Numbered from the stretch's first letter, positions 26,703 through 35,909 are shown. The stretch is 64,000 nucleotides of DNA from Aquitalea aquatilis (GCF_005155025.1 NZ_CP039731.1:1054001-1118000), one strand, 5' to 3'. The notes: generated by a model not told the origin, from the sequence alone. Numbers and translations: made by a program.

Positions 26703-28136
26703 ATGACCGATCTTCCGCTTTATCTGCATATCGCCCGCCAGCTACAGGCAAGGCTGGACAGCGGCGAATGGCCACCGGGCAGCCGCCTGCCTGCGGTGCG
26801 CCGGCTGGCAGCCGAGCACGGCGTCAACACCCTGACCGCACTGGCCGCCTATCGCCACCTGGAAGAACAGCAAAGCGTGGTGGCGCGTCCGCGCAGCGGA
26901 TTTTTTGCCGCCCTGCCACGCCATGTCGCCAGCGGCACGGCCGCCCAGCCCGGCCCAACCGCCGCCGCACTGGTGGACGTGGACAGCCGCATGAGCCAGC
27001 TGATCCGCCTGTCTGCCTCGTCCATCCGCCAGCAACTGCACATGGCCGAGGCGCACAGCAGCCTGTACCCGGCGCAGGAGCTGTCACGCCGCATGCAGCT
27101 GCTGCTGGCGCGCCAGCCAGAGCTGATCGGTGCCTACCTGCCCACGGCCGACCAGCAGCAGCTCCATCAGCAGATACGGCGGCTGGCCGCCAGCTGGCAG
27201 CTGGACATTCCACTGGACAAGGTGCTGTTTACCCAGGGCATTACCGAAGCCATCAGCCTGTCGCTGCGCTTGCTCACCCGGCCGGGCGACGTGGTGGCGG
27301 TGGAAACCCCGGTCTACTTCGGCCTGCTGCAAACCCTGCAGACGCTGGGCCTGAAGGCACTGGAGATTCCCTGCACGCCGGATGCCGGCCTGTCGCTGGA
27401 AGCGCTGGAATTCGCCCTGCGCCACGGTGCGCCAGTCAAATGCCTGGTGACGGTTACCAACTTCCAGAACCCTACCGGCGCACTGATGCCGGACGACAAC
27501 AAAAAGCGCCTGCTGCAACTGGCACGCCGCCACGGCCTCACCATCATCGAGGACGATGTGTTCGGCGAACTGTACTTCGGCCCGCAGCATCCCACTCCAC
27601 TCAAGGCCTGGGACCGCGACGGCGACGTGATTTACTGTTCGTCCTTCACCAAGAGCTTTGCCCCGGCCTTCCGCCTGGGCTGGCTGTCCGGCGGCCGTCA
27701 CCATGCCGCACTGGAACGGCTGCGCGAAAGCAGCAGCCTGGTCAGCCCGGCCATCCTGCTGGCGGTGTTGTCCGAGGTGCTGGCCAGCGGCGATTACGCC
27801 CGCATCAGCCAGCGCATCCGCCAGCAACTGAAACAGCAAATGGATGCTCTGGCCGATGCGGTGCTGGCAGCCTTCCCGCGTGGCACCCGCGTACGCCGGC
27901 CACAAGGTGGCATGCTGCTATGGGTGGAAGGCCCGGAGGGGCTGGACAGCCAGGCCATGCTGGAAACGGCACTGGCGCGCTCCATCAGTTTCGCCCCCGG
28001 CCTGGTGTTCTCGGCCGAACCGCGCTTTGCGCATTGCCTGCGCATCAATTGCGGCCAGCCCTGGTCCACCCAGCTGGCGGAAGACATCCGTACCCTGGGC
28101 TGGCTGGCCAGCGAACAACTGAGCGGGAAAGCCTGA
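26703..28136 (+). CDS. MocR-type regulator (GntR helix-turn-helix fused to aminotransferase fold)
   Basis: 477 residues. The N-terminal GntR winged helix has [24 protein letters not shown] and [22 protein letters not shown]. The C-terminal fold-type I aminotransferase domain runs from about residue 110 and keeps the PLP lysine (Lys317 in [15 protein letters not shown]), the NFQNPTGAL segment and EDDVFGEL. Such proteins sense PLP-linked amines or amino acids and act as transcription regulators. The stop overlaps the start of the FAD oxidoreductase gene by one base (TGATG), so the two are co-translated. Effector unknown. Confidence 0.92.
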   Translation: MTDLPLYLHIARQLQARLDSGEWPPGSRLPAVRRLAAEHGVNTLTALAAYRHLEEQQSVVARPRSGFFAALPRHVASGTAAQPGPTAAALVDVDSRMSQLIRLSASSIRQQLHMAEAHSSLYPAQELSRRMQLLLARQPELIGAYLPTADQQQLHQQIRRLAASWQLDIPLDKVLFTQGITEAISLSLRLLTRPGDVVAVETPVYFGLLQTLQTLGLKALEIPCTPDAGLSLEALEFALRHGAPVKCLVTVTNFQNPTGALMPDDNKKRLLQLARRHGLTIIEDDVFGELYFGPQHPTPLKAWDRDGDVIYCSSFTKSFAPAFRLGWLSGGRHHAALERLRESSSLVSPAILLAVLSEVLASGDYARISQRIRQQLKQQMDALADAVLAAFPRGTRVRRPQGGMLLWVEGPEGLDSQAMLETALARSISFAPGLVFSAEPRFAHCLRINCGQPWSTQLAEDIRTLGWLASEQLSGKA

Positions 28137-29236
28137 TGGACACACTGGATTGCGTGGTCATCGGTGCCGGCGTGGTGGGGCTGGCCATTGCCCGGCAACT
28201 GGCCATGGCCGGACGCGAGGTGATGATCTGCGAAGCCGAAGCCCAGATCGGCCAGCACAGCAGCAGCCGCAACAGCGAAGTGATCCACGCCGGCCTCTAC
28301 TACCCGCCCGCCAGCCGGAAAGCACAGCTATGCGTGCAGGGCCGCGATCTGCTGTATCGCTACTGTGCCGAGCGGCACATCCCGCACCAGCGTATCGGCA
28401 AGCTGCTCGTGGCCAACACGGCGGCCGATCTGCCACGGCTGCACGCCATTGCCCAGCGCACGACCCAGAATGGCGTGCACGATCTGCAATGGCTGGACGC
28501 TGCCGGCATCCGCGCGCTGGAGCCGGCGCTACACGCCCATGCGGCCCTGCTGTCGCCGTCCACCGGCATCATCAACAGCCACGCGCTGCTGCAAGCCCTG
28601 CTGGCCGATGCCGAAGCCCACGGCGCACAGCTGGCCTGTCATTCGCCGGTGAGCGGCGGACGCATCACGCCGCAGGGCCTGGCGCTGGACATTGCCGGCA
28701 TGCCAATACCAGCCCGGCTGGTGATCAATGCCGCCGGACTGTGGGCACCCAGCGTGGCCGCCAGCATCACCGGCGTTCCACGTGAAACCATTCCCGCCGC
28801 CCATTACGCCCGTGGCGTGTATTTCAGCCTGAGTGGTCGCTCGCCCTTCTCGCGGCTGATCTACCCGCTGCCGGAAGCCGGCGGCCTGGGCTGCCACCTG
28901 ACGCTGGATCTGGCCGGGCAAGCGCGCTTCGGCCCGGATGTGGAATGGATAGACGGCGTGGACTACCGGCTGGACCCAGCCCGCGCGGTGGCCTTTTATC
29001 ACAGCATCCGCCGCTGGTGGCCGCAGTTGCCGGATGGTGCGCTGCAGCCCGCCTATGCCGGGGTACGTCCCAAGCTGGCCGGGCCGGGCGAGCCGGATGC
29101 CGACTTTGTCATCCAGGGGCCGGCACAGCATGGCGTAGCCGGGCTCATCAACCTGTACGGCATCGAATCCCCCGGCCTCACCAGTTGTCTGGCACTGGCC
29201 GAGGCCGTCAGCACGATGGTGAATCAACGCAGATGA
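28136..29236 (+). CDS. FAD-dependent oxidoreductase, LhgO/DAO family
   Basis: 366 residues. The dinucleotide-binding start is [19 protein letters not shown] (residues 5-23). [16 protein letters not shown] is the signature seen in L-2-hydroxyglutarate dehydrogenases and close relatives, and the C-terminus has [18 protein letters not shown]. It probably oxidises a 2-hydroxy acid or amine with FAD in the cytosol or at the membrane face. It overlaps the MocR gene by one base and precedes a MOSC gene by 7 bases. A parS-like site lies inside it at 28775-28788. Confidence 0.88.
   Translation: MDTLDCVVIGAGVVGLAIARQLAMAGREVMICEAEAQIGQHSSSRNSEVIHAGLYYPPASRKAQLCVQGRDLLYRYCAERHIPHQRIGKLLVANTAADLPRLHAIAQRTTQNGVHDLQWLDAAGIRALEPALHAHAALLSPSTGIINSHALLQALLADAEAHGAQLACHSPVSGGRITPQGLALDIAGMPIPARLVINAAGLWAPSVAASITGVPRETIPAAHYARGVYFSLSGRSPFSRLIYPLPEAGGLGCHLTLDLAGQARFGPDVEWIDGVDYRLDPARAVAFYHSIRRWWPQLPDGALQPAYAGVRPKLAGPGEPDADFVIQGPAQHGVAGLINLYGIESPGLTSCLALAEAVSTMVNQRR
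28775..28788. other. parS: parS-like site 2 (one mismatch)
   Basis: GTTCCACGTGAAAC inside the FAD oxidoreductase gene. It differs from the core by T to C at the fourth base, a change also present in the GTTCCACGTGGAAC type of parS used by pseudomonads. Confidence 0.65.
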
Positions 29237-29243
29237 GACAAAC

Positions 29244-29843
29244 ATGACCGACAGCGGCACCCTGCACTCCATCAATCTGGCTGCGGTCAGCCCCATGCTG
29301 ATCGAGGGCCGCCGCATCATGAGCGGCATCAACAAGCTGCCGGTCAGCACCCTGCAACGGCCCGAGGCCATTGCGGTGGGCAAGCTGGGGCTGACTGGCG
29401 ACGAACAGGCCGACCCCACGGTACATGGCGGCCTGGCCAAGGCCATCTACGCCTATCCGCTGGAGCATTACCCATTCTGGGAGCAAGCCTGCCAGCAGCA
29501 CGGTTCGCGCCATGCCGGCAGCACATTGCATCACGGCATGCTGGGAGAAAACCTCACGCTCAGCGGCCTGCTGGAGCACGACGCCCACGTGGGCGATGTG
29601 CTGGAGTTTGCCGATTGCCGGCTGCAGATTACCGAGCCGCGCCAGCCCTGCTTCAAGTTCCAGGCGCACATGGACATGCGCCTGGCGGTGAAGCTGATGG
29701 CGCAAAGCGGCCATTGCGGCTTTTATCTGGCGGTGTTGCAAACCGGCACGCTGCGCGCCGGTGAATCCTTCCGCATCCTGCCCGGCCCGCGCCAGCTCAG
29801 CATGGCCGAAGCCTTCCGCCGCCGCGTGCACCGGCTGGACTGA
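29244..29843 (+). CDS. MOSC-domain protein (YiiM-like)
   Basis: 199 residues. MOSC domain features: GLTGDEQADPTVHGGLAKAIYAYP, then GENLTLSGL and the conserved cysteine region ITEPRQPCFKF. A C-terminal three-helix extension (GHCGFYLAVLQTGTLRAGE and MAEAFRRRVHRLD) fits YiiM-type proteins, which handle molybdenum-cofactor-linked sulfur transfer or N-hydroxylated substrates. It is the last gene of the MocR-FAD operon, 7 bases after the preceding stop, which suggests a shared pathway that is not yet defined. Confidence 0.9.
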   Translation: MTDSGTLHSINLAAVSPMLIEGRRIMSGINKLPVSTLQRPEAIAVGKLGLTGDEQADPTVHGGLAKAIYAYPLEHYPFWEQACQQHGSRHAGSTLHHGMLGENLTLSGLLEHDAHVGDVLEFADCRLQITEPRQPCFKFQAHMDMRLAVKLMAQSGHCGFYLAVLQTGTLRAGESFRILPGPRQLSMAEAFRRRVHRLD

Positions 29844-29940
29844 CACGGCAGCGCCTGCCAACGGCATTTGGCGAAATGCGCTGCTCATGTAGAATCAGGC
29901 AGCTTCCAACACCGCTGCATACAGACAACGACCCACCACC

Positions 29941-30705
29941 ATGATCATTCTCAATCAGCGCCAGCAAGAACTGCTGGGCATCGTCCATCGCGAAAGCTAT
30001 GTCACCGTGGAAAAGCTGGCTGCCCATTTTGGCGTCACCCACCAGACCATACGCCGCGACATTGCGCTGATGGCAGAACACCAGTTGCTGCAACGCTATC
30101 ACGGCGGTGCCAGCGTGCTGTCCAGCGTGGAAAACGTGGCCTACAACGCCCGCCAGGTTCTGTGCATCGAGGAAAAGCGCCGGCTAGCCGAGCTGCTGGC
30201 CAAGCAGATTCCGGATAATGCCTCGCTGTTCATCAATATCGGCACCACCACCGAGGAAGTGGCCAAGGCGCTGCACCGCCATCGCGGCCTGCGGGTGATC
30301 ACCAACAACCTGCACGTAGCCGACATGATGTGCGACTACCCGGATTGCGAGGTCATCGTGCTGGGCGGCGTGTTGCGCAAGCGCGACCGTGGCATTACCG
30401 GCGAAGCCACGGTGCAGCTGATCCGCCAGTTCAAGGTGGATTACGGCATCATCGGCATTTCCAGCATCGAAAACGATGGAGTGCTGCGCGATTACGACTA
30501 TCGTGAAGTACGCACCTCGGAAGCCATCATCCAGCAATCGCGTCAGGTACTGCTGGCGGCCGACCACTCCAAGTTTGGCCGCCCGGCGCTGGTGGAACTG
30601 GGCCATCTGTCGCAGGTGCATGCGCTGTTTACCGACAAGCCGGTGCCGCCAGAAATGGAAGCGGTGATTGCCGAAGCCGGCACCCAGCTGTTTGTGGCCG
30701 GCTGA
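29941..30705 (+). CDS. glpR: Glycerol-3-phosphate regulon repressor, DeoR family
   Basis: 254 residues. The N-terminal helix-turn-helix has ILNQRQQELLGIVHRESYVT and LAAHFGVTHQTIRRDI. The C-terminal sugar-phosphate-binding domain has INIGTTTEEVAKAL, ITNNLHVADMMCDYPDCEVI, GGVLRKRDRGITGEA and LAADHSKFGRPALVELG. Sequence fits GlpR, which is released from DNA by glycerol-3-phosphate. It is separated from glpD by about 2.6 kb and from glpK by about 5.4 kb. Tandem decamer sites upstream of glpD and glpK are the likely targets. Confidence 0.92.
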   Translation: MIILNQRQQELLGIVHRESYVTVEKLAAHFGVTHQTIRRDIALMAEHQLLQRYHGGASVLSSVENVAYNARQVLCIEEKRRLAELLAKQIPDNASLFINIGTTTEEVAKALHRHRGLRVITNNLHVADMMCDYPDCEVIVLGGVLRKRDRGITGEATVQLIRQFKVDYGIIGISSIENDGVLRDYDYREVRTSEAIIQQSRQVLLAADHSKFGRPALVELGHLSQVHALFTDKPVPPEMEAVIAEAGTQLFVAG

Positions 30706-30710
30706 TCCTT

Positions 30711-30873
30711 AGAGCCTGTTCAAAGTCTCGCGAGCTAGAGTGAGACAAGGCGAAAACGACCGGAAATGAAGTGGGGAAGCGGAGTTTACCTAGAGTAAAT
30801 GAGCATTCCGCAGGTGTTTTTAACGCGGTATCACCCCATTTCGACTAAATCCAGCAGACTATGAACAGGTTCT
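30711..30873. mobile_element. 163-bp MITE-like element with terminal inverted repeats
   Basis: The left end AGAGCCTGTTCAAAGTCT and the right end AGACTATGAACAGGTTCT are inverted repeats of 18 bases with two mismatches. TA is present at both borders, consistent with a TA target duplication. Inside, TTTAC/GTAAA (30784-30798) and GGAG…TTCC form an inner palindrome. No open reading frame. It lies between glpR and the peroxiredoxin gene. Confidence 0.65.
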
Positions 30874-30909
30874 TACGCCCAAGCACCCACTGTACTACGG
30901 AGTCATGCC

Positions 30910-31458
30910 ATGAAACTGTTATCCCGTCTGTGTCTGTCGCTGGGTGTCACCGCCCTGCTGTGTTCGGCGCTGGCCCAGGCCGAACTGGCCAAGGGTGCTG
31001 CCGCGCCCGACTTTCGCACCGAAGCCTCGCTGGGCGGCAAGCGCTTTCAGTACTCGCTGAACGAAGCCCTGCAGCACGGCCCGGTGGTGCTGTACTTCTA
31101 CCCGGCAGCCTTTACCAGTGGCTGCACGGTGGAAGCACACCTGTTTGCCGAGGCAGTGGACAAGTTCAAGGCACTGGGTGCCACGGTCATCGGCGTATCC
31201 GGCGATGACATCGAAAAGCTGCAGCGCTTTTCCGTGTCCGAATGCCGCAGCAAATTCCCGGTGGCGGCCGATGGCGAACGCAAGATCATGAAGGCTTACG
31301 ATACGGTGATGATTCCCGGCACCAGCTATGCCAGCCGCACCTCCTATGTGATCACCCCGGATCACAAGGTGTGGTATAGCTACAGCGCCATGGCCCCCAA
31401 CCAGCATGTGGCCAACACCATGCAGGCGGTCGAAGCCTGGAAAACTGCCGGCCACTAG
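30910..31458 (+). CDS. Exported peroxiredoxin (AhpC/TSA fold)
   Basis: 182 residues with signal peptide MKLLSRLCLSLGVTALLCSA, cleavage after AQA at 22-24. The thioredoxin-like domain has the peroxidatic Cys72 in YFYPAAFTSGCTVEAH and a likely resolving Cys112 (SVSECRSKFP) on the helix five turns on, as in Bcp/PrxQ-type two-cysteine enzymes. It should reduce peroxides in the periplasm, which is unusual for the PrxQ group; the electron donor is unknown. Downstream of the MITE-like repeat. Confidence 0.88.
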   Translation: MKLLSRLCLSLGVTALLCSALAQAELAKGAAAPDFRTEASLGGKRFQYSLNEALQHGPVVLYFYPAAFTSGCTVEAHLFAEAVDKFKALGATVIGVSGDDIEKLQRFSVSECRSKFPVAADGERKIMKAYDTVMIPGTSYASRTSYVITPDHKVWYSYSAMAPNQHVANTMQAVEAWKTAGH

Positions 31459-31485
31459 CCAAGCCAGCCACCTGGCGGATGCGGC

Positions 31486-32349
31486 TCAGCGGCCGCGCGC
31501 CGCCAGCGCCGCCCCGCCGATGATGGCCACACAAGCCAGGGCCAGCGCACCACTCGGCTGAGCCAGGCCACACGCCAGCAACAGCAGGGTGGAAATCAGC
31601 GGCGCGGCATAGGACAACACCCCCAGCAGCGGCAGATTGCCCTGCTTCATGCCGATATCCCAGGTAAAGAAGGCGATGCCCACCGGCCCCAGGCCCAGGG
31701 CCAGCACGCCCAGCCAGGCCGACCACGGCGCGGACCACACCGTGGTTTCGCCATACAGATGGCACAGCCCGCCCAGCAGCGCTGTGCCTGCACAAAACCA
31801 GCCCACGGCGTCGGTCGGTACCTGCGCCACCATGCGGCTGGCTACCGAGTACAGCGACCAGATCAGCGCGCACAGCAGCGCCATCAGATAGCCGGGCAGA
31901 TACTGGCCGGCAAAACCACCCTGCCCGCCGCCCAGCAATAGCCAGCACCCCGCCAGCGCCAGCAGGCCACCCAGCACATGCCAGCGCGACAGGCGCTGCC
32001 CCGGCAGCAAGGCGGAAAACAGCAGAATCAGCAACGGCCACAGATAGGCCAGCAAGCTCACCTGCACCGCCGGGGCCAGCCGCATGGCGAGGAAATAGCA
32101 GAAGTGATAGCCGAACAAGCCGCCCACCCCCAGCAGCCAGGCCAGCGGCGGCTGACGCAGATAGCCCAGCGGTGACTGACCGGCGTACAGCCATTTGGCC
32201 AGCATCAGGCCAAAGGCCAGGGCAAAGGTCATGCTCAGCAACTGAAAGGGCGGAAACACTCCGGCGGTGAGCCGGGTCAGCAGGGCCAGACTGCCCCACA
32301 ACACAATGGACAGACTGCCGATCAAGGTAGCCTGGTGGCGGCTCAGCAT
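31486..32349 (-). CDS. EamA/DMT-family transporter, YddG-like
   Basis: 287 residues with about ten membrane segments: SIVLWGSLALLTRLTAGVFP in segment 1 and LPLLGVLSYAAPLISTLLLL near the end. YddG-type features include YHFCYFLAMRLAPAVQVSLL and WPLLILLFSALLPGQ. YddG exports aromatic amino acids; this is suggested, not shown. ATG 32349 is chosen on the position of segment 1; an ATG at 32376 would add nine residues. It lies downstream of an AraC regulator in the same direction, 78 bases away. Confidence 0.82.
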   Translation of the reverse strand: MLSRHQATLIGSLSIVLWGSLALLTRLTAGVFPPFQLLSMTFALAFGLMLAKWLYAGQSPLGYLRQPPLAWLLGVGGLFGYHFCYFLAMRLAPAVQVSLLAYLWPLLILLFSALLPGQRLSRWHVLGGLLALAGCWLLLGGGQGGFAGQYLPGYLMALLCALIWSLYSVASRMVAQVPTDAVGWFCAGTALLGGLCHLYGETTVWSAPWSAWLGVLALGLGPVGIAFFTWDIGMKQGNLPLLGVLSYAAPLISTLLLLACGLAQPSGALALACVAIIGGAALAARGR

Positions 32350-32427
32350 GGCAAAACACCCGTGATGAAAATGCAATGCAGCAGCGTAGCGCGCTGGCAG
32401 CAGGCCGGCTTTGCCGCTGTGGCGGGC

Positions 32428-33162
32428 TTATTTGCCGTGCAGGCGGAAATGGCTGGGCGCGACACCGAAATGACGGCGAAAGCGGTCGCTGAAGGCCGAC
32501 AGGCTGGCATAGCCGCAGTACTCGGCCACCTGCTGCACCGGCAAACGGCCTTGCTCCAGCAACAGCCAGCCATGCTGCATGCGCTGCTCCAGCTGGTACT
32601 GGCCAGGGCTCATGCCCAGCTGCCGGCGGAACAGCTCGGACAGCTGGCGCACGCTCAGGTGTGAGGCCGCTGCCAGTTGCGCCAGGCTGATGTCTTCGGC
32701 AAAGCGCGCATCCAGCAACGCGCGGGCCGCCGCCACGCGCCGGTCCAGCTGCAAGGCGGCCCCGGCACGCTCGGACAGCAATTGCGTCAGCAGCAGCAAC
32801 ATCTGCCGCTGCCCGGCCGCGCCGGCCGGTGGCCGTTGCAACTCCTCGCGCAAAAAGGCGACATAGGCCAGCAGGCTGGCATCCAGCGGCAAAAACGCTG
32901 GCAGCTGCGCCAATTGCGGGGCCAGCGCCGTCGGCACATTGGCCACCACAAAGGCATTGTCGCCCGGCGCAGCAAAACCGTGGCCGCTGCCCGCAGCGAT
33001 CACGGCCAGTTGCCCGGCCGCAACATGGCCGCCACGGCCATCTACTTCCAGCTCCAGCCGACCACGCGCCGGCAACACCAGCTGGTGGTAATCATGCTGG
33101 TGCTGCTGGCTTTCCTGCTGATAGCTGCGCAGCTCCAGCAACAGGGTATCGGTGGTATGCAT
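32428..33162 (-). CDS. AraC-family transcriptional regulator
   Basis: 244 residues: an N-terminal cupin-like sensor (HQHDYHQLVLPARGRLELEV, GHGFAAPGDNAFVVAN) and a C-terminal double helix-turn-helix (ISLAQLAAASHLSVRQLSEL and PVQQVAEYCGYASLSAFSDR, ending RHFGVAPSHFR). The start is uncertain: ATG 33162 or GTG 33186, neither with a good ribosome site. The adjacent YddG-like exporter is a likely target. Confidence 0.85.
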   Translation of the reverse strand: MHTTDTLLLELRSYQQESQQHQHDYHQLVLPARGRLELEVDGRGGHVAAGQLAVIAAGSGHGFAAPGDNAFVVANVPTALAPQLAQLPAFLPLDASLLAYVAFLREELQRPPAGAAGQRQMLLLLTQLLSERAGAALQLDRRVAAARALLDARFAEDISLAQLAAASHLSVRQLSELFRRQLGMSPGQYQLEQRMQHGWLLLEQGRLPVQQVAEYCGYASLSAFSDRFRRHFGVAPSHFRLHGK

Positions 33163-33208
33163 GACAGCATGGTAATGGCTGGCCACAAGGTGGCGTCAAG
33201 CTGCAGAC

Positions 33209-33240
33209 AAAAAAAATGCCCCACCGACAAAGGTGGGGCC
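33209..33240 (-). terminator. glpD terminator
   Basis: GCCCCACC/GGTGGGGC 8-bp stem with GACAA loop, followed on the minus strand by an uninterrupted T8 run. It lies 62 bases after the glpD stop. Confidence 0.88.
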
Positions 33241-33301
33241 AGGGGAGGAGACGGGAGCAAGCCCCGATACAACAAGATACGCCAACAACAAAATCGATGA
33301 C

Positions 33302-34840
33302 TCAGCCCGGCTGGGTGTTTGCTGCCCATTGCGCAGTCTGGCGCAGGCCAGCGCCGGCACGGTACTGCGCCAGCCAGCCGTCCAGGATGGCGCCGGCATC
33401 CGCCGGCAAATGCAGACGCAGCTTGCTGCGCCGCCACAGGATGTCTTCTGCGCTGACCGCCCATTCCTGATCCACCAGATAGCTCAGCTCGGCCTCGTAC
33501 ACGCCAGGGAGGATTTCCGCCCCCAGCTCGGCCAGCGTGCTGGCACTGCCGATCAGCGTGGCCAGACGCGTGCCGTAACTCTTCACATAGCGCTGCAGCA
33601 CGGCGGCTGGCAGCCAGGGATAGCGCTGCGCACTGGCGGCAAGAAAGGCCGCCGCGTCGGCACCCGGCATGTCGCCGCCCGGCAGCGGCACGCCTGCGGT
33701 CCAGGTGGGCTGGCCATTGCCCAGCAGCGGGGCCAGCCGGTCCACCGCTTCTTCTGCCAGCTTGCGATAGGTGGTGATCTTGCCACCGAACACCGATAGC
33801 ATCGGCGCTGCGCCGGCATCCAGCTCCAGCGCATAGTCGCGGGTCACGCTGGCGGCATTGCTGGCTTCGTCATCCAGCAAGGGGCGCACGCCGGAATAGG
33901 TGCTGAGCACATCCCCGGGGCCGATCTGGCTGTTGAAATAGCGATTACTCATGCGGCACAGGTAGTCCACCTCTTCCGCGTCGATGGCGACGGCACCGGG
34001 GTCGCCGTGGTATTCCACATCGGTGGTACCGATCAGCGTGAAGTCGTTTTCGTAGGGAATGGCGAAAATGATGCGCTTGTCCGGATTCTGGAAAATATAG
34101 GCATAGGGGTGATCGAACAGCTTGTTCACCACGATGTGACTGCCCTTGACCAGACGGATGGACTTGGGTGACGGCAGCTGCAAGGTGTCTTTCAGCAGGC
34201 TTTCCACCCAGGGGCCGGCAGCATTCACCACGGCGCGGGCCTCTACCTGCTCACGCTGGCCATCTGCCCGCTGCAGGGTGCAAATCCAGCGCTCGCCCTC
34301 GCGCCGCGCCCCCACACAGGCGGTGCGGGTAACGATGCGGGCGCCATGTTCGGCTGCCGCCATGGCATTGAGTACCACCAGCCGGGCATCCTGTACCCAG
34401 CCATCGGAATAGACAAAACCACGCTTGAACGCGGCCTTCAGCGGCGCGCCGGAGGGGTGCTTGGCAAAGCTGATGGTTTCCGAGCCGGGCAATACTTCAC
34501 GTTTGGCCAGGTGGTCGTACAGGAACAGGCCGCAGCGGATCATCCACTCCGGGCGCTGGGATTTGTCGTGCGGCATGACAAAGCGCAGCGGCCAGATGAT
34601 GTGCGGTGCCGCCTTGAGCAGCACTTCGCGCTCCTGCAGCGCCTTGCGCACCAGGCCGAATTCGTAATATTCCAGATAGCGCAGGCCGCCATGAATCAGC
34701 TTGGTACTGGCCGACGAGGTGTGCGAAGCCAGATCATCCTTTTCACACAGCAGCACGGACAGACCGCGCCCTGCCGCATCGCGGGCAATGCCGGTGCCAT
34801 TGATGCCGCCGCCTATCACCATCAAATCATAGCGTTTCAC
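33302..34840 (-). CDS. glpD: Aerobic glycerol-3-phosphate dehydrogenase
   Basis: 512 residues. FAD-binding start YDLMVIGGGINGTGIARDAAGRG, then ASSASTKLIHGGLRYLEYYEFGLV, the GlpD active-site region, and the C-terminal domain with YLVDQEWAVSAEDILWRRSKL. It oxidises glycerol-3-phosphate to dihydroxyacetone phosphate at the membrane, passing electrons to quinone. The start codon is GTG (34840), 8 bases after GAGGA. Two tandem ATGTTCGTTT decamers lie about 120 bases upstream. Together with glpF and glpK it gives glycerol uptake and oxidation. Confidence 0.95.
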   Translation of the reverse strand: MKRYDLMVIGGGINGTGIARDAAGRGLSVLLCEKDDLASHTSSASTKLIHGGLRYLEYYEFGLVRKALQEREVLLKAAPHIIWPLRFVMPHDKSQRPEWMIRCGLFLYDHLAKREVLPGSETISFAKHPSGAPLKAAFKRGFVYSDGWVQDARLVVLNAMAAAEHGARIVTRTACVGARREGERWICTLQRADGQREQVEARAVVNAAGPWVESLLKDTLQLPSPKSIRLVKGSHIVVNKLFDHPYAYIFQNPDKRIIFAIPYENDFTLIGTTDVEYHGDPGAVAIDAEEVDYLCRMSNRYFNSQIGPGDVLSTYSGVRPLLDDEASNAASVTRDYALELDAGAAPMLSVFGGKITTYRKLAEEAVDRLAPLLGNGQPTWTAGVPLPGGDMPGADAAAFLAASAQRYPWLPAAVLQRYVKSYGTRLATLIGSASTLAELGAEILPGVYEAELSYLVDQEWAVSAEDILWRRSKLRLHLPADAGAILDGWLAQYRAGAGLRQTAQWAANTQPG

Positions 34841-34960
34841 TGTGCCATCCTCTGTCTTGTCGCCAGCCTACCGGCCTTGCTGTTATGCCTGCCCTGCCGG
34901 CTGAGCCGGCAGGTTCGATGTTGCCAGCATAGAGTCATGCGAATATAAATTCAACACAAA

Positions 34961-34980
34961 ATGTTCGTTTATGTTCGTTT
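34961..34980. promoter_or_regulatory. GlpR operator upstream of glpD
   Basis: Two exact tandem copies of ATGTTCGTTT. GlpR sites in proteobacteria contain TGTTCGTT- or TTTCGTT-type decamers, as half-sites or direct repeats. The site is about 120 bases before the glpD start. Confidence 0.75.
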
Positions 34981-35137
34981 TGTGCGCTGCAATGTGTGTA
35001 TGGACCACAATCTTGTTTGCTGACTGGTGGCAATAGCCGCCCTGCCCCGCAACAGCCAGCGCAGCTCCTGACTGGATGGCACGGTGACAGCAGCGCGCCG
35101 TCAGACGGCATCGGCGCAGGCTATGCGCAGAGTGACA

Positions 35138-35163
35138 TAAAAAAAGCCACCCGCAGGTGGCTT
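35138..35163 (-). terminator. glpF terminator
   Basis: AAGCCACC/GGTGGCTT stem with a four-base loop, followed on the minus strand by T7. About 40 bases after the glpF stop. Confidence 0.85.
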
Positions 35164-35204
35164 GCCGGCCCCGAACCTCTGGGGCGACCAGGAGCAAAGC
35201 AAAA

Positions 35205-35909
35205 TCACAGGTGGGTATAGGTCACCGCTGCCAGGGTAGCGCCCAGCAAGGAGCCCACCACCGGCACCCAGGCATAGCCCCAGTCGCTGGAGCGCTTGCC
35301 GGGAATCGGCAGCAGGGCATGCATGATGCGCGGGGCCAGGTCACGCGCCGGGCTCATGGCATAGCCGGTAGTGCCGCCCAGCGACACACCGATGCCCAGC
35401 ACCAGCAGCGCCACCGGCAGGGCATCCATCGCCCCCAGCGACATCTTGGGGGCCACCATGCTGAGGATGGCAAACACCAGCACAAAGGTCGCCAGCACCT
35501 CGGACAACAGATTGCCCGGCAGGCTGCGAATGGCCGGGCCGGTGCAGAAGGTCGCCAGTTTCAGCTCGGCACACTCGGTGGTTTCGTAGTGCTTGCGGTA
35601 GATCACCCACACCAGCAGCGCACCCATCATGCCACCCAGCATCTGTGCCAGCACATAACCGGGCACGCGCGCCCATTCGAACTTGCCGGCCACCGCCAGC
35701 GCCACACTTACTGCCGGGTTCAGGTGGGCACCACTGATGGCGGCCACGCTGAATACACCGACAAACACCGCCATGGCCCAGCCAAAGGCAATCACGATCA
35801 GGCCGCTGTTATGGCCCTTGGTATTGCTCAGCAGCACATTGGCCACCACGCCATTGCCCAGCAACACCAGCAGGGCCGTTCCGATAAATTCACCAAACAA
35901 AGGATTCAT
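35205..35909 (-). CDS. glpF: Glycerol uptake facilitator (aquaglyceroporin)
   Basis: 234 residues, six membrane segments and two pore half-helices. The first NPA box is intact (SGAHLNPAVSVALAVAG, about residues 58-74). The second reads GYAMSPARDLAPR, with Ser in place of the canonical Asn but the glycerol-channel ARD and Arg retained. The extra loop before the last segment, LLPIPGKRSSDWGYAWVP, is seen in one branch of GlpF proteins. It lets glycerol diffuse across the inner membrane. It lies 228 bases downstream of glpK in the same direction, the reverse of the E. coli glpFK order. Confidence 0.92.
   Translation of the reverse strand: MNPLFGEFIGTALLVLLGNGVVANVLLSNTKGHNSGLIVIAFGWAMAVFVGVFSVAAISGAHLNPAVSVALAVAGKFEWARVPGYVLAQMLGGMMGALLVWVIYRKHYETTECAELKLATFCTGPAIRSLPGNLLSEVLATFVLVFAILSMVAPKMSLGAMDALPVALLVLGIGVSLGGTTGYAMSPARDLAPRIMHALLPIPGKRSSDWGYAWVPVVGSLLGATLAAVTYTHL

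Larger units (their letters stand above)
34841..35204. other. glpD upstream region
   Basis: 364 bases with no gene. It contains an AT-rich promoter-like stretch (34940-34985) with the GlpR decamers, and the glpF terminator at 35138-35163. Confidence 0.6.

Noticed and set aside
26768-29236. 822-residue open frame overlapping the MocR and FAD genes
   Set aside because: Its last 366 residues are the FAD oxidoreductase itself; the part before is an out-of-frame reading of the MocR gene.
29583-29594. GCCCACGTGGGC palindrome in the MOSC gene, considered as a fifth parS site
   Set aside because: It shares only the CACGTG centre with parS; flanking bases do not match. CACGTG at 22208 and 54230 fails for the same reason.
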